A stretch of 64,000 bases of DNA from assembly GCF_024703995.1 (NCBI RefSeq), contig NZ_JAMXQV010000032.1, forward strand, positions 62,001 to 126,000. The letters run 5' to 3'. The position numbers were made by a program, and so were the translations under genes. This DNA is from Amycolatopsis iheyensis. Its GTDB lineage: Bacteria > Actinomycetota > Actinomycetes > Mycobacteriales > Pseudonocardiaceae. Of this stretch, positions 8,881-17,024 are shown one piece after another. The notes below the pieces were generated by a model. That model saw nothing but the letters and a program-made list of their open reading frames with translations. It was not told where the DNA came from and made no database searches. Positions within the stretch are counted from its first letter, which is position 1. The number at the start of each line of letters is the position of its first letter.

Positions 8881-8904
8881 GTTTGGTCGTTCCGGCGACC
8901 AAAC
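8881..8904. terminator. Bidirectional terminator-like hairpin
   Basis: Perfect 9-bp arms, GTTTGGTCG (8881-8889) and CGACCAAAC (8896-8904), flank a 6-base loop. It lies in the 43-bp gap between the convergent stops at 8865 and 8909, and its core matches the hairpin at 2524-2541. Confidence 0.55.
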
Positions 8905-8908
8905 GAAC

Positions 8909-9730
8909 TCAGCCGAGGTGGTCGTTCGCCCCGCTGACCCAGGCGATGTAGCGCTCCGCGGACCGGCGGACCGCGCCCTTGGCGTCGCCGAGGACCGTGC
9001 CGCCCAGCAGGCCGTAAAGGCGGTCGAACTCGTACGGCTCGAGCCGGTCCACGATGCGTCGGACCAGGGCCGCCGACAGCGGGATCTTGTTCGGGTAGCT
9101 GCGCATGAACGTCACCCAGCCCGCCGCCGCGACCGGCACCATCGTGTCGCCGACCAGCAGCGTGCCGCCGGTGTCGTTCTCGATGTGGGCGACCGCGGCG
9201 CCCGGGAAGTGCCCGCCCGCCTCGACCAGCGTCACCCCGGGCAGGACGCGCTCGGTGCCGGACCACTCCCGGATCACCGGGTCCTCCCGCCGGACCCACT
9301 GCCGGTCGGCGGCGTGGACGAGCACCGGGATATGCCCGAGCCGGTGGCTCCAGCTGACCTGCGAGCCGTACATGTGCGGGTGGCTGGCCACGATCACCGC
9401 CGCCCCGCCGAGCTCCTCGACCTCGGCCACCAGCGCGGGGTCGAGGTGGTTCGGCGGGTCCCACAGGAGGTTGCCCTCGGCCGTCCGGACCAGGTGCGTC
9501 CACTGGCCGATGCCGAACGACGGTTCCCGGTTGAACCGGTGCAGGCCCGGTTCCAGCTCCTCGTGCACGACGGAGTGGCCGTCGGCCGAAAGCTTCTCCA
9601 GCGTCGTCCACTCCTGGCCCGTGGCCGGGACCCACTGGCGGTCGTCGGCGCAGATCGCGCACTCGCCCGCCGGGGGCTGGTCGGTGTCGGGGTGTTCGAC
9701 CCCGCAGGTCCCGCAGATCCAGATCGTCAT
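8909..9730 (-). CDS. Metallo-beta-lactamase-fold hydrolase with N-terminal zinc-ribbon
   Basis: 273 aa. The first 30 residues carry two CxxC knuckles (CGTCG and CAIC), a rubredoxin/zinc-ribbon-like cap. An MBL-fold domain follows, with a variant first motif, SHPHMYG, in place of THxHxDH, then GGHFPGAAVAH and LLVGDTMV. Loss of the usual DH pair suggests one metal site or altered chemistry. The stop/start overlap (ATGA) with the alpha/beta hydrolase encoded upstream on the same strand indicates an operon. Substrate unknown. Confidence 0.82.
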   Translation of the reverse strand: MTIWICGTCGVEHPDTDQPPAGECAICADDRQWVPATGQEWTTLEKLSADGHSVVHEELEPGLHRFNREPSFGIGQWTHLVRTAEGNLLWDPPNHLDPALVAEVEELGGAAVIVASHPHMYGSQVSWSHRLGHIPVLVHAADRQWVRREDPVIREWSGTERVLPGVTLVEAGGHFPGAAVAHIENDTGGTLLVGDTMVPVAAAGWVTFMRSYPNKIPLSAALVRRIVDRLEPYEFDRLYGLLGGTVLGDAKGAVRRSAERYIAWVSGANDHLG

Positions 9731-10572
9731 GACACCAGTCTTGAAGCTCCAGCGTGGTGGAGGTCAAGGAACGCCACCAGCAGCGGCACCAGTGCGTCGG
9801 GCCGGTCCAGCGGGATGATGTGGCCGCAGTCCTCGACGACGTGGGCCACGAGGTCGTCGGCGATCGGCCGCAGCTGGCGGGCGAGCGCGTCCCCCACCGG
9901 GTGGGCGCCGATCGCTATCGTCGGCACGGTCAGCCGGGTGGCCGCGACGGCGTCCGCGATCTGCCGGGCGCTGACCGGCATCGCGCGGTAGTGGGCGAAC
10001 GCGCTGCGCAGGGCGTCGCGGCCGGTGTAGGCGGCGACGAACTGGTCGCGAATTTCACGCGGCACGCCGCGGCCCAGGGTGCCGGCGTCGAGGAACCAGT
10101 CCACGTACTCCGCTTCGTGCCCCGCGAGGACGGTCTCGGCGAGCTCCGGGACGGCGTGGAACCCGAACCACCACGGCGGCCCGCCGGTCAGGAAGTCTTC
10201 GGCCCCGGGCAGCCGGCCCAGCAGCGACTCCATGACGACCAGCCCGCGGACGCGCTCGGGGCGTCGCATGGCCAGGAGGAACGCGGGCGGCGCGCCCGCG
10301 TCGATGCCGATCACCGTGGCTGCCGGTTCGCCGAGGGCGTCGAGCAGGGCCTCGGCGTCGTCGGCCAGGGCGCCCGCGTCGTAGCCGCCGGCCGGGCGGG
10401 CCGACGCGCCGAGCCCGCGCAGGTCCGGGGCGATGACCCGGTGCCGCCTCGCCAGGTGCGGGATCACCTCGGCCCACACCCGCCAGGTGTGCGGGAAACC
10501 GTGCAGCAGCAGGACGGCCGGCCCCTCCCCGGTGACCGTGGCGTTGATCTCGATGCCGTTCACCCGCAGCAT
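9727..10572 (-). CDS. Alpha/beta hydrolase of the epoxide hydrolase/haloacetate dehalogenase group
   Basis: 281 aa. HGFPHTWRVW near residue 24 is the oxyanion-hole motif. APDLRGLGAS follows, then a nucleophile elbow GIDAG with Asp rather than Ser. An Asp nucleophile is characteristic of haloalkane/haloacetate dehalogenases and epoxide hydrolases. The general-base His is in EDCGHIIPLDRP near the C-terminus. First gene of a two-gene operon with the MBL-fold gene, divergent from an HxlR regulator that probably controls it. Confidence 0.85.
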   Translation of the reverse strand: MLRVNGIEINATVTGEGPAVLLLHGFPHTWRVWAEVIPHLARRHRVIAPDLRGLGASARPAGGYDAGALADDAEALLDALGEPAATVIGIDAGAPPAFLLAMRRPERVRGLVVMESLLGRLPGAEDFLTGGPPWWFGFHAVPELAETVLAGHEAEYVDWFLDAGTLGRGVPREIRDQFVAAYTGRDALRSAFAHYRAMPVSARQIADAVAATRLTVPTIAIGAHPVGDALARQLRPIADDLVAHVVEDCGHIIPLDRPDALVPLLVAFLDLHHAGASRLVS

Positions 10573-10583
10573 GACTTCCTCTC

Positions 10584-10617
10584 GGTTACCATTGGTTACC
10601 AGAAAACCGTAGGTAAC
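10584..10617. promoter_or_regulatory. GGTTACC repeat operator of the HxlR/hydrolase pair
   Basis: GGTTACC occurs twice 10 bp apart (10584-10590 and 10594-10600). GGTAAC in inverted orientation is at 10612-10617, so GTTACC-N11-GGTAAC forms an inverted repeat. It sits at the hydrolase end of the 95-bp divergent gap and is a likely HxlR binding site. Confidence 0.55.
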
Positions 10618-10667
10618 TTCGGCCGCCCGGCCAAGACGGCACTTTCCCGACAGGTGGTGAGCTCCAG

Positions 10668-11033
10668 GTGACCCCCTCCCCGCGCGGTGACCTGTTCGAC
10701 CCCGCGTGCCCGACGCGTCGGCTCCTCGACCGGATCGGCACGAAGTGGACGTCGATGGTCGTCAAGGTGCTGGCCGAGGCGGATCCGGGCGAAGTGCGCT
10801 TCGCCGATTTGCAGCGACGGATGCCGGGCGTCTCCCAGAAGATGCTTTCGGTGACGCTGCGCTCGCTGACCCACGACGGCCTGGTCGCGCGCCGCGTCGA
10901 GCCGACGGTGCCGCCGAAGGTGCACTACCGGCTCACGGACCTGGGCTTGTCCCTCGAGGTGCCGCTGGCCGCGTTGCGGAACTGGGCTGAGGAGAACATG
11001 GCGGCGATCGACCGGGCCAACGCCGAAGCATGA
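10668..11033 (+). CDS. HxlR-family transcriptional regulator
   Basis: 121 aa, GTG start. This is a compact winged-helix protein of HxlR type: CPTRRLLDRIGTKWTSMVV contains the family's N-terminal Cys, then RFADLQRRMPGVSQKMLS and TLRSLTHDGLVARRV, and YRLTDLGLSL for the wing. The Cys before the first helix is in many HxlR proteins a redox or electrophile sensor. Divergent from the hydrolase operon, so probably its repressor or activator. Confidence 0.9.
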   Translation: MTPSPRGDLFDPACPTRRLLDRIGTKWTSMVVKVLAEADPGEVRFADLQRRMPGVSQKMLSVTLRSLTHDGLVARRVEPTVPPKVHYRLTDLGLSLEVPLAALRNWAEENMAAIDRANAEA

Positions 11034-11039
11034 GCGCGT

Positions 11040-11408
11040 TCAGGCCGGCCCGGCGAGCCCGACCAGGTTGCCCTCCGGGTCGGTGAAGTGGGCGACCACG
11101 AGGTCGCGCCCCGGCGCGCGGTCCAGGCCCATCCGGCGCGTGCCGCCGAGACGTTCGGCTTCCGCCAGCGCCGCGGCGACGTCCGGAACTCCGACGTAAA
11201 ACACGACATGACTCTCGTGCCCCGCGCCGCCGCCGACGCCGCCGGGGATGCCGTCCGTTTCGACGAAGCCGTAGTTGCCCGCCTCCGACACCTGGTCCGA
11301 CACCGGTCCGGACGTGTCGAACTTCCAGCCGAACAGCTCGCCGTAGTACCCGCGCAGCCGCCGGGGGTCGGTGCCGATGATTTCGAAGTGCACGACCGGT
11401 CGGCTCAT
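11040..11408 (-). CDS. VOC (glyoxalase/bleomycin-resistance fold) protein
   Basis: 122 aa from ATG 11408 (MSRPVVHFEIIG). The open frame upstream crosses the divergent promoter. One VOC module of two beta-alpha-beta-beta-beta units is visible: YYGELFGWKFD, HVVFYVGVPDV and FTDPEGNLVGLAG. It may bind metal and a small electrophile or drug. Paired head-to-head with an HxlR regulator. Confidence 0.88.
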   Translation of the reverse strand: MSRPVVHFEIIGTDPRRLRGYYGELFGWKFDTSGPVSDQVSEAGNYGFVETDGIPGGVGGGAGHESHVVFYVGVPDVAAALAEAERLGGTRRMGLDRAPGRDLVVAHFTDPEGNLVGLAGPA

Positions 11409-11457
11409 GACCGTTCCTTCCCGTGGACATCCAGGCCCCTGACCGTACGCTGCCGTA

Positions 11458-11472
11458 GTTGTTAAAAACAAC
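11458..11472. promoter_or_regulatory. Palindromic operator between VOC and HxlR genes
   Basis: GTTGTT-AAA-AACAAC (11458-11472) is a perfect palindrome with a 3-base centre, in the 86-bp gap between divergent start codons at 11408 and 11495. It is the AT-richest spot of the neighbourhood and is a strong HxlR operator candidate. Confidence 0.65.
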
Positions 11473-11494
11473 CATGCGATGCTAACTTCGAACC

Positions 11495-12124
11495 ATGCCG
11501 ACCAGCCGGACCTATGGTGACGCCTGCGCGACCGCCCGCGCGCTCGACGTCGTCGGCGAACGCTGGGCGCTGCTCGTCGTGCGTGAGCTGCTCCTCGGCC
11601 CGCAGCGGTTTTCCGACGTCCGCCGCGCGCTGCCGGGTGCGAGCACGAATTTAGTCACCGATCGACTACGCGAGCTCGAGGGCCACGGTGTGGTCGCGCG
11701 GCGGAAGCTGCCGCCGCCGGCGGGCTCGACCGTCTACGAGTTGACCGAGTGGGGTCGCGAGCTGGAGCCGATCGTGCTGGCGCTGGGCGCTTGGGCCACC
11801 CGCGTCCCGCTCCCCCGGCCCGCGACGCTCGGCGTCACGTCCGTGCTGCTGTTCCTCCGCGGGGCCGCACGGCCCCGCCGAACCGCCTGTTACCGCGTCG
11901 AGCTGGATGCCCGCGTGTGGACGGTCCGGACGGAGCCGGGCCGGCTGACCGTCGAGCCGGGCGAGCCCGTCGCGCCCGACGCGACCATCCGGACCGACCC
12001 GCCGACGCTGAACGCGCTGCTCGAAACGCCGTCGGACCTGGACGTCGCGATCGGCGCCGAGCTGATGACCGTCGAGGGCGACCTGGAGGCCGTCCGTCGG
12101 CTGCTGAGCGACCACGAAGGCTGA
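11495..12124 (+). CDS. HxlR-family regulator with C-terminal SCP2-like domain
   Basis: 209 aa. Residues 1-105 form an HxlR winged helix (YGDACATARALDVVGERWAL, then FSDVRRALPGASTNLVTDRL). Residues about 115-205 resemble the sterol-carrier-type domain found on some actinobacterial HxlR proteins and may bind a hydrophobic ligand. It carries a TTA leucine codon at 11651-11653, rare in this GC-rich genome and dependent on the bldA tRNA in Streptomyces. Divergent from the VOC gene. Confidence 0.88.
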   Translation: MPTSRTYGDACATARALDVVGERWALLVVRELLLGPQRFSDVRRALPGASTNLVTDRLRELEGHGVVARRKLPPPAGSTVYELTEWGRELEPIVLALGAWATRVPLPRPATLGVTSVLLFLRGAARPRRTACYRVELDARVWTVRTEPGRLTVEPGEPVAPDATIRTDPPTLNALLETPSDLDVAIGAELMTVEGDLEAVRRLLSDHEG

Positions 12125-12125
12125 G

Positions 12126-12974
12126 TCAGGCGAAGTCCCGGACGTGGTCGGCGGCCCATTCGGCGAAGCCGCGAGCCGCGTGGCCGGTGATCTCCCGGAC
12201 GGTTTCGGTCGTCGGCTGCGGCCGGTCGACCAAGGCGGCCAGCCGCCGGATCCGGGCCTCGACCACCTCGGCGGAACCGACGCGACCCAGTCCGCGAGCC
12301 TCGAGCACCGCAGTCAGTTCACGCCGGTAGTCGTCGAGGTCTTGGGCCTCGACACGGACCGGGCGCCTGGCCGCCTGGCCGACCAGCGCCGCCTGGCGCC
12401 GGACCGTGAGCGATTCGGGTCCGGTCAGCGCGTAGGCCGCTCCGAGGTGCCCCGATGCGGTCAGCGCACATGCGGCGACCTCGGCGATGTCCGCTTCGTG
12501 GACCAAAGCCGAGTGCGAGTCCGGGAACGGGTCGCGCACGACGCCCGCCCGAACCGCGTCCGCCCACATCAGGCGATTGGTCGCGAATCCGCCAGGCCTC
12601 AGGAACGTCCACGGGATCCCGGCGGCGCGCACTGCTTCTTCGGCTTCGCCGTGGGCGCGGGTGATGGCGTCGTCCGACGTCGGGTCCGCGCCCAACGCGG
12701 ACAGCAGGACGACCTGGGCCAGGCCGCTCGCCCGGGAGAGGAAGCCGTCGAGCCCGGCCGTGCCCGCGTAGACGAACGCCTTGGTGACCCCGTCGAGGGC
12801 GACGTCCCAGCCTTCGGGGTGGGCCAGGTCGGCCGCCACCACGTCGACGCCGGCGGGCAGGCGCGTCGCGCGCGGGTCGCGGCCGGCCGCGCGCACCTCG
12901 TGGTCGTTTTCGAGCAAAAGTCTCACCAGCGCGCGGGCGACGTTCCCGCGGGCTCCGCTCACCAGAATCGTCAT
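12126..12974 (-). CDS. NmrA-like NAD(P)-binding oxidoreductase
   Basis: 282 aa from ATG 12974. Rossmann fold with ILVSGARGNVARALVRLL at the N-terminus (GxxGxxA type) and DVVAADLAHPEGW. There is no YxxxK pair, and FLRPGGFATN stands in its usual place, as in the NmrA/SDR a5 group (NAD(P)H:quinone reductase or redox sensor). Head-to-head with an XRE regulator, a common actinobacterial pairing that suggests the regulator controls this gene. Confidence 0.88.
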   Translation of the reverse strand: MTILVSGARGNVARALVRLLLENDHEVRAAGRDPRATRLPAGVDVVAADLAHPEGWDVALDGVTKAFVYAGTAGLDGFLSRASGLAQVVLLSALGADPTSDDAITRAHGEAEEAVRAAGIPWTFLRPGGFATNRLMWADAVRAGVVRDPFPDSHSALVHEADIAEVAACALTASGHLGAAYALTGPESLTVRRQAALVGQAARRPVRVEAQDLDDYRRELTAVLEARGLGRVGSAEVVEARIRRLAALVDRPQPTTETVREITGHAARGFAEWAADHVRDFA

Positions 12975-13052
12975 GTGACCAGGCTGGTCGCGAAGCGGCG
13001 ACGCGGGGTAGGCACTGGCGGTACCACCCCGGCGCGGGGTGATGATGGTGGC

Positions 13053-13847
13053 GTGGACAAGGTCGAACTGGGCGCGTTCCTGCGCAGCCGGCGAGCCCGG
13101 CTGCAAGCCGCCGACGTCGGCCTGGCGCCCGGCCCGCGACGGCAGACGCCCGGGTTGCGGCGCGCGGAAGTGGCGCTGGTCGCCGGTATCTCCATCGACT
13201 ACTACGTCCGGCTCGAACAGGGCCGCGGGCCGCAGCCGTCGGAGCAGGTCCTCGCCGCGCTCGGGCACGCGTTGCGGCTGAGCGGCGACGAGCACGCGTA
13301 CCTGCGGCGGCTGGCCCGCCCGGCCCCGGTGCCGCCGCCGCGGCCGGTGCCGGACAACGTCCTGCGGCTGCTCGAGCGCCTCGGCGACGTGCCGGCCATG
13401 GTCATCGACGCCGGGTACGACATGGTCGCCTGGAACCGGATGCTGGTCGCGCTGATCGGCGACCCCGCCGGGTGGCCGGCGCGGCGGCGCAACCGGCTGC
13501 GTCGGCTGTTCGACACCGGGGACACGATCACCGGCAACCGGCTCGAGCTGGCCCGGCTCTGCGTCGCCGACCTGCGGGCGAGCGGGCGGTACCCGGCCGA
13601 TCCCGCGGTCCGGTCGCTCGTCGACGAGCTGCTCGGCGAGAGCCCGGAGTTCCCCCGGCTGTGGGCCGAGCGCGAGGTGGTCGTGCAGCGGACGCTCACC
13701 AAGCGGACCGTCCACCCGGTCGCCGGCCCGCTGGAGCTCGACTGCGAAATCCTCGCCGTCCCGGGCCGCGAACACCGGCTGCTGGTCTACACGGCCGCGC
13801 CGGGCACGCCGTCCGCCGAGGGCCTGAAGCGGCTGCTCACCGCGTGA
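13053..13847 (+). CDS. XRE-family regulator with MmyB-like ligand domain
   Basis: 264 aa from GTG 13053 (the frame is open upstream only as antisense of the NmrA-like gene). N-terminal helix-turn-helix (LGAFLRSRRARLQ, TPGLRRAEVALVAGIS, YYVRLEQGRGPQPS) followed by an MmyB-type PAS-like domain that binds a fatty-acid-like ligand in its family (VIDAGYDMVAWNRM, FDTGDTITGNRLELARL, HPVAGPLELDCEIL). Probably controls the divergent NmrA-like gene. Its 3' end overlaps the convergent MFS gene by 11 bp. Confidence 0.88.
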   Translation: MDKVELGAFLRSRRARLQAADVGLAPGPRRQTPGLRRAEVALVAGISIDYYVRLEQGRGPQPSEQVLAALGHALRLSGDEHAYLRRLARPAPVPPPRPVPDNVLRLLERLGDVPAMVIDAGYDMVAWNRMLVALIGDPAGWPARRRNRLRRLFDTGDTITGNRLELARLCVADLRASGRYPADPAVRSLVDELLGESPEFPRLWAEREVVVQRTLTKRTVHPVAGPLELDCEILAVPGREHRLLVYTAAPGTPSAEGLKRLLTA

Positions 13848-14988
13848 GCGTGGCTTCCCGCACCCGCAGCGACGGCGCGAGGAAAATGATCGCGAAAGTG
13901 ACCACGACCGCCGACGACAGCGCCCAGTGCAACCCGATCCGGGTGGCCAGCGCGCCGACCAGGACCGGCTCCACCAGGAAGCCGAGGTACCCGCACGCGG
14001 CGACGGCGGCGACCGCGCGGCCCGGCGCGTCGGCCTGCTTCCGGCTGGCCACGCTCCACGCGATCGGCACAATCCCGGCCACACCGAGCCCGACCACCGC
14101 GAAGCCGACGATCCCCGCGAACGGCCACGGCGCGAAAAGGACCACGGCGAACCCCAGGACCGCGACCGTGGTCGCGACGCGGACGAACCGCACCGCGCCC
14201 GTCCGGGCCACGACGCGGTCGGCGACCAGCCGGACCGCGATCATCGTCCCGGAGAACGCGAAGTAGCCCAGCGACGCGAGCGCGGGCGTCGCGTCCGTGA
14301 CGTCGGCCAGGTACACCGCGCTCCAGCTGTTGACCGCGCCCTCGGCGACGAACCCGCAGAACGCGATCACCCCCAGCGGCACCAGCGCGCGGCTCGGCCA
14401 CGCGAACGCCGTCTCGCCCTGGCCGCGGTCGGCGCCGGTCAGGAACCGCGACCGGCCCCACAGCGCGAGCGCGAGCAGCACCGCCCCGGCCACCGGGAAG
14501 TGCACCGCCACCGGGACGTGCAAGGCCTCCATCAGGGCGTCGACGCCGGAGCCGGCGAGGCCGCCGATGTTCCAGAAGGCGTGGAAGCCCGCGAAGATCG
14601 GGCGTCCGTAGCCCTCCTCGACGCGGGCGGCGTGGGCGTTCATCGCGACGTCGAGCAGGCTGTTGCCGACCCCGAGCACGACGAGCGCGGCGACGAACAC
14701 CGGCGTCGACCAGGCGAACGCGACCAGCGGCAGCCCCGCGCAGAGCACGACGGCGCACAGCGCGACGGCCGCGCGGCTGCCGATCCGGGTGAGCAGCGCC
14801 CCCGCGGCCAGCAGCGCCACGACCGATCCCATCGCGAGACCGAACAGCCCGGTCGCCAGCTCCCCGGTCGTCAGCCCGAGCTGCGCCTGCACGGCCGGCA
14901 CCCGGGCCAGCCAGGTCGCGAACGCCGCCCCGCACACCGCGAAGACGATGGAGACACCGATGCGAGCACGTTTCAGTTCCCCGGTCAC
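13837..14988 (-). CDS. MFS transporter
   Basis: 383 aa from GTG 14988 (VTGELKRARIG). Twelve hydrophobic helices. The loop motif GRPIFAGFHAFWNIGGLAG and the AARVEEGYGRPI region resemble the YbjJ/fucose-permease-like MFS subgroup. Substrate unknown. Its start is 22 bp from the divergent YjbR-like gene. Convergent with the XRE gene, with overlapping 3' ends. Confidence 0.85.
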   Translation of the reverse strand: MTGELKRARIGVSIVFAVCGAAFATWLARVPAVQAQLGLTTGELATGLFGLAMGSVVALLAAGALLTRIGSRAAVALCAVVLCAGLPLVAFAWSTPVFVAALVVLGVGNSLLDVAMNAHAARVEEGYGRPIFAGFHAFWNIGGLAGSGVDALMEALHVPVAVHFPVAGAVLLALALWGRSRFLTGADRGQGETAFAWPSRALVPLGVIAFCGFVAEGAVNSWSAVYLADVTDATPALASLGYFAFSGTMIAVRLVADRVVARTGAVRFVRVATTVAVLGFAVVLFAPWPFAGIVGFAVVGLGVAGIVPIAWSVASRKQADAPGRAVAAVAACGYLGFLVEPVLVGALATRIGLHWALSSAVVVTFAIIFLAPSLRVREATLTR

Positions 14989-15010
14989 CTCGGCGATTAT
15001 CCTGATCTCC

Positions 15011-15283
15011 GTGGCCAGCTGGGACGACGTCGGCCGGATCGCGCGCGGGCTGCCCGAGGTGGCCGAGGACAGCGCGCGCGGGCACCTGGCCTGGCAGGTC
15101 GGCAAGAAGGGGTTCGCCTGGGAGCGGCCGTTGCGCAAAGGCGACGTCGAAGCGCTCGGCGCGCGGGCGCCGACCGGGCCGGTGCTGTGCGCGTACGTGC
15201 CCGACGTCGGGGTCGAGGCGTGGTTGTGCCGGGCGCCGAAACGGCTGGCGAAAACTTGGGTCGAAAATCGGCAAGGGATGTAG
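15011..15283 (+). pseudogene. MmcQ/YjbR-family (DUF419) gene with internal deletion
   Basis: 90 aa from GTG 15011 (VASWDDVGRIARGLPEV). The N-terminal half (GHLAWQVGKKGFAWERPLRK, then LGARAPTGPVLCAYVPDVGV) and the extreme C-terminus (EAWLCRAPKRLAKTW) match actinobacterial YjbR proteins, which run to about 115-130 aa. The segment that normally lies between, covering the ALLADDP and TTPHFDGYPAVL region, is missing in frame, so PDVGVE joins directly to AWLCRAPKRLA. The remaining fold would lack its central strands. I call it a likely pseudogene, though it still translates. Confidence 0.65.
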
Positions 15284-15348
15284 AGACGGCGGGCCGGGCT
15301 CCGTCCTTACCCGTGAACGCGCCACCGGGGCGCGGAGAGGAGCCGATC

Positions 15349-15744
15349 ATGGCGAAGTACATGCTGCTGATGAGCTACACCGGAAGCGCCGCGTGCGACC
15401 TCCCGATGGGCGAGTGGCCGCCGGAGGACATCCGCGCGCACATCGACTTCCAGCGCGCGCTCGACGCCGAGCTGCGGGACAAGGGCGAGCTCGTCGACGC
15501 GCAGGGCCTGGCCGGGCCCGACCTGGCGAAGACGGTGGTCTTCGACGGCCGGACCAGCCCCGTGGTCACCGACGGGCCGTACCCGGAGGGCAAGGAGCTG
15601 CTGGCCGGCTACTGGGTCGTCGATGTCGAGAGCGAGGAGCGCGCGCTGGAGATCGCGGCGAAGGCCTCGGCCGCGCCCGGGCCGGGTGGCGTGCCGATCC
15701 AGCAGCCGATCGAGGTCCGCCAGGTGATGAGCGCGCCCGCCTGA
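15349..15744 (+). CDS. YCII/DGPF-domain protein, sigma-factor partner
   Basis: 131 aa, ATG preceded by GGAGAGGAG. Belongs to the YciI-like (former DGPF) family: KYMLLMSYTG at the start and DGPYPEGKELLAGYW at residues 75-89, where DGPY is a DGPF variant. The stop overlaps the start of the sigma factor (TGATG), the fixed arrangement for ECF42-type sigma factors and their DGPF partners. The role of the partner is not settled. It may be a small enzyme or a sensor. Confidence 0.9.
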   Translation: MAKYMLLMSYTGSAACDLPMGEWPPEDIRAHIDFQRALDAELRDKGELVDAQGLAGPDLAKTVVFDGRTSPVVTDGPYPEGKELLAGYWVVDVESEERALEIAAKASAAPGPGGVPIQQPIEVRQVMSAPA

Positions 15745-16985
15745 TGGCCGGTGAAGGGGTCGAGGACCTGTTGCGCACGCTCGCGCCGCAGGTCCTCGGC
15801 GTCGTCGCGCGGCGTTTTCGCGACTTCGACGCCGCGGAGGACGCCGTGCAGGAAGCGCTGCTCGCGGCGGCGCGGCTGTGGCCGTCCGACGGGTTGCCGG
15901 ACAACCCGCGCGGGTGGCTGATCCAGGCGGCCGTGCACCGGCTGACCGACCAGCTGCGCAGCGAGCAGGCGCGGCGCCGCCGGGAGGAGGCGGTGGCGCG
16001 CGAAGTCCCGCCCGCGGACGTCCCGGACACCGACGACACGCTGGTCCTGCTGTTCCTGTGCTGTCACCCGGCGCTGACCCCCGCGTCGGCGATCGCCCTG
16101 ACGCTGCGCGCGGTCGGTGGCCTGACGACGGCCGAGATCGCCGGGGCGTTCCTGGTCCCGGAGGCGACCATGGCGCAGCGGATCAGCCGCGCCAAGGGCC
16201 GGATCAAGGCGTCGGACGTCCCCTTCCGGCTGCCGGACGACCACGAGCGCGAAGCCCGGCTGCGGTCGGTCCTGCACGTGCTCTACCTCGTGTTCAACGA
16301 GGGCTACACGAGCAGCGCGGGCAGCCGCCTGCACCGCGCCGAGCTGTCCGGCGAGGCGATCCGGCTGGCCCGGCTCCTGCACGGGATGCTGCCGGACGAC
16401 GGCGAGGTCGCCGGGCTCCTGGCCCTGATGCTGCTGACCGACGCGCGGCGCCCGGCGCGGACCGGGCCGTCCGGCGAGCTGGTGCCGCTCGCCGAGCAGG
16501 ACCGGGCGAAGTGGGACCGCGGGCAGATCCGGGAGGGCGTCGCGCTGGTCACCGACGCACTCAAGCGCGGTGACGCGGGCGAGTACCGGCTGCAGGCCGC
16601 GATCGCCGCCGCGCACGACATCGCGCCGCGCGTCGAGGACACCGACTGGCCGCAGATCCTGGGGACCTACCGGCTGCTGGAGCGGATGACCGACAACCCG
16701 GTCGTGACACTCAACCGCGCGATCGCGACGGCCATGGTCGACGGCCCGGCCGCCGGCCTCGCCCTGCTCGACACCCTCGGCGACCGGCTGACCGGGCACC
16801 GGCTCGACGCCGTCCGCGCGCACCTGCTGGAGCTCGCCGGGGACGTCGCGGCGGCGGTCCGGCACTACGACGCGGCCGCCGCGCGGACGACGAACACCCC
16901 GGAGCAGCGATACCTGACGACCCGCGCGGCGCGGCTCCGGCAGTCGGGCCAGGTCCTCGGGGGTGACCTTCGGGGCAGCCGATGA
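15744..16985 (+). CDS. ECF42-type RNA polymerase sigma factor with C-terminal extension
   Basis: 413 aa, much longer than a plain ECF sigma (about 180-200). Sigma-2 spans residues 5-75 (RFRDFDAAEDAVQEALLAAA), and sigma-4 about 100-160 (LTLRAVGGLTTAEIAGAFLV, then ATMAQRISRAKGRIKAS). A DUF6596-like region follows (LRSVLHVLYLVFNEGYTSS), then helical TPR-like repeats to the end. No anti-sigma factor is nearby, so activity is probably set by the extension. Translationally coupled to the DGPF gene. Confidence 0.92.
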   Translation: MAGEGVEDLLRTLAPQVLGVVARRFRDFDAAEDAVQEALLAAARLWPSDGLPDNPRGWLIQAAVHRLTDQLRSEQARRRREEAVAREVPPADVPDTDDTLVLLFLCCHPALTPASAIALTLRAVGGLTTAEIAGAFLVPEATMAQRISRAKGRIKASDVPFRLPDDHEREARLRSVLHVLYLVFNEGYTSSAGSRLHRAELSGEAIRLARLLHGMLPDDGEVAGLLALMLLTDARRPARTGPSGELVPLAEQDRAKWDRGQIREGVALVTDALKRGDAGEYRLQAAIAAAHDIAPRVEDTDWPQILGTYRLLERMTDNPVVTLNRAIATAMVDGPAAGLALLDTLGDRLTGHRLDAVRAHLLELAGDVAAAVRHYDAAAARTTNTPEQRYLTTRAARLRQSGQVLGGDLRGSR

Positions 16986-17024
16986 CACCCCCACGGCCGC
17001 CGTCGTCCGGTTTACGGTGACCAG

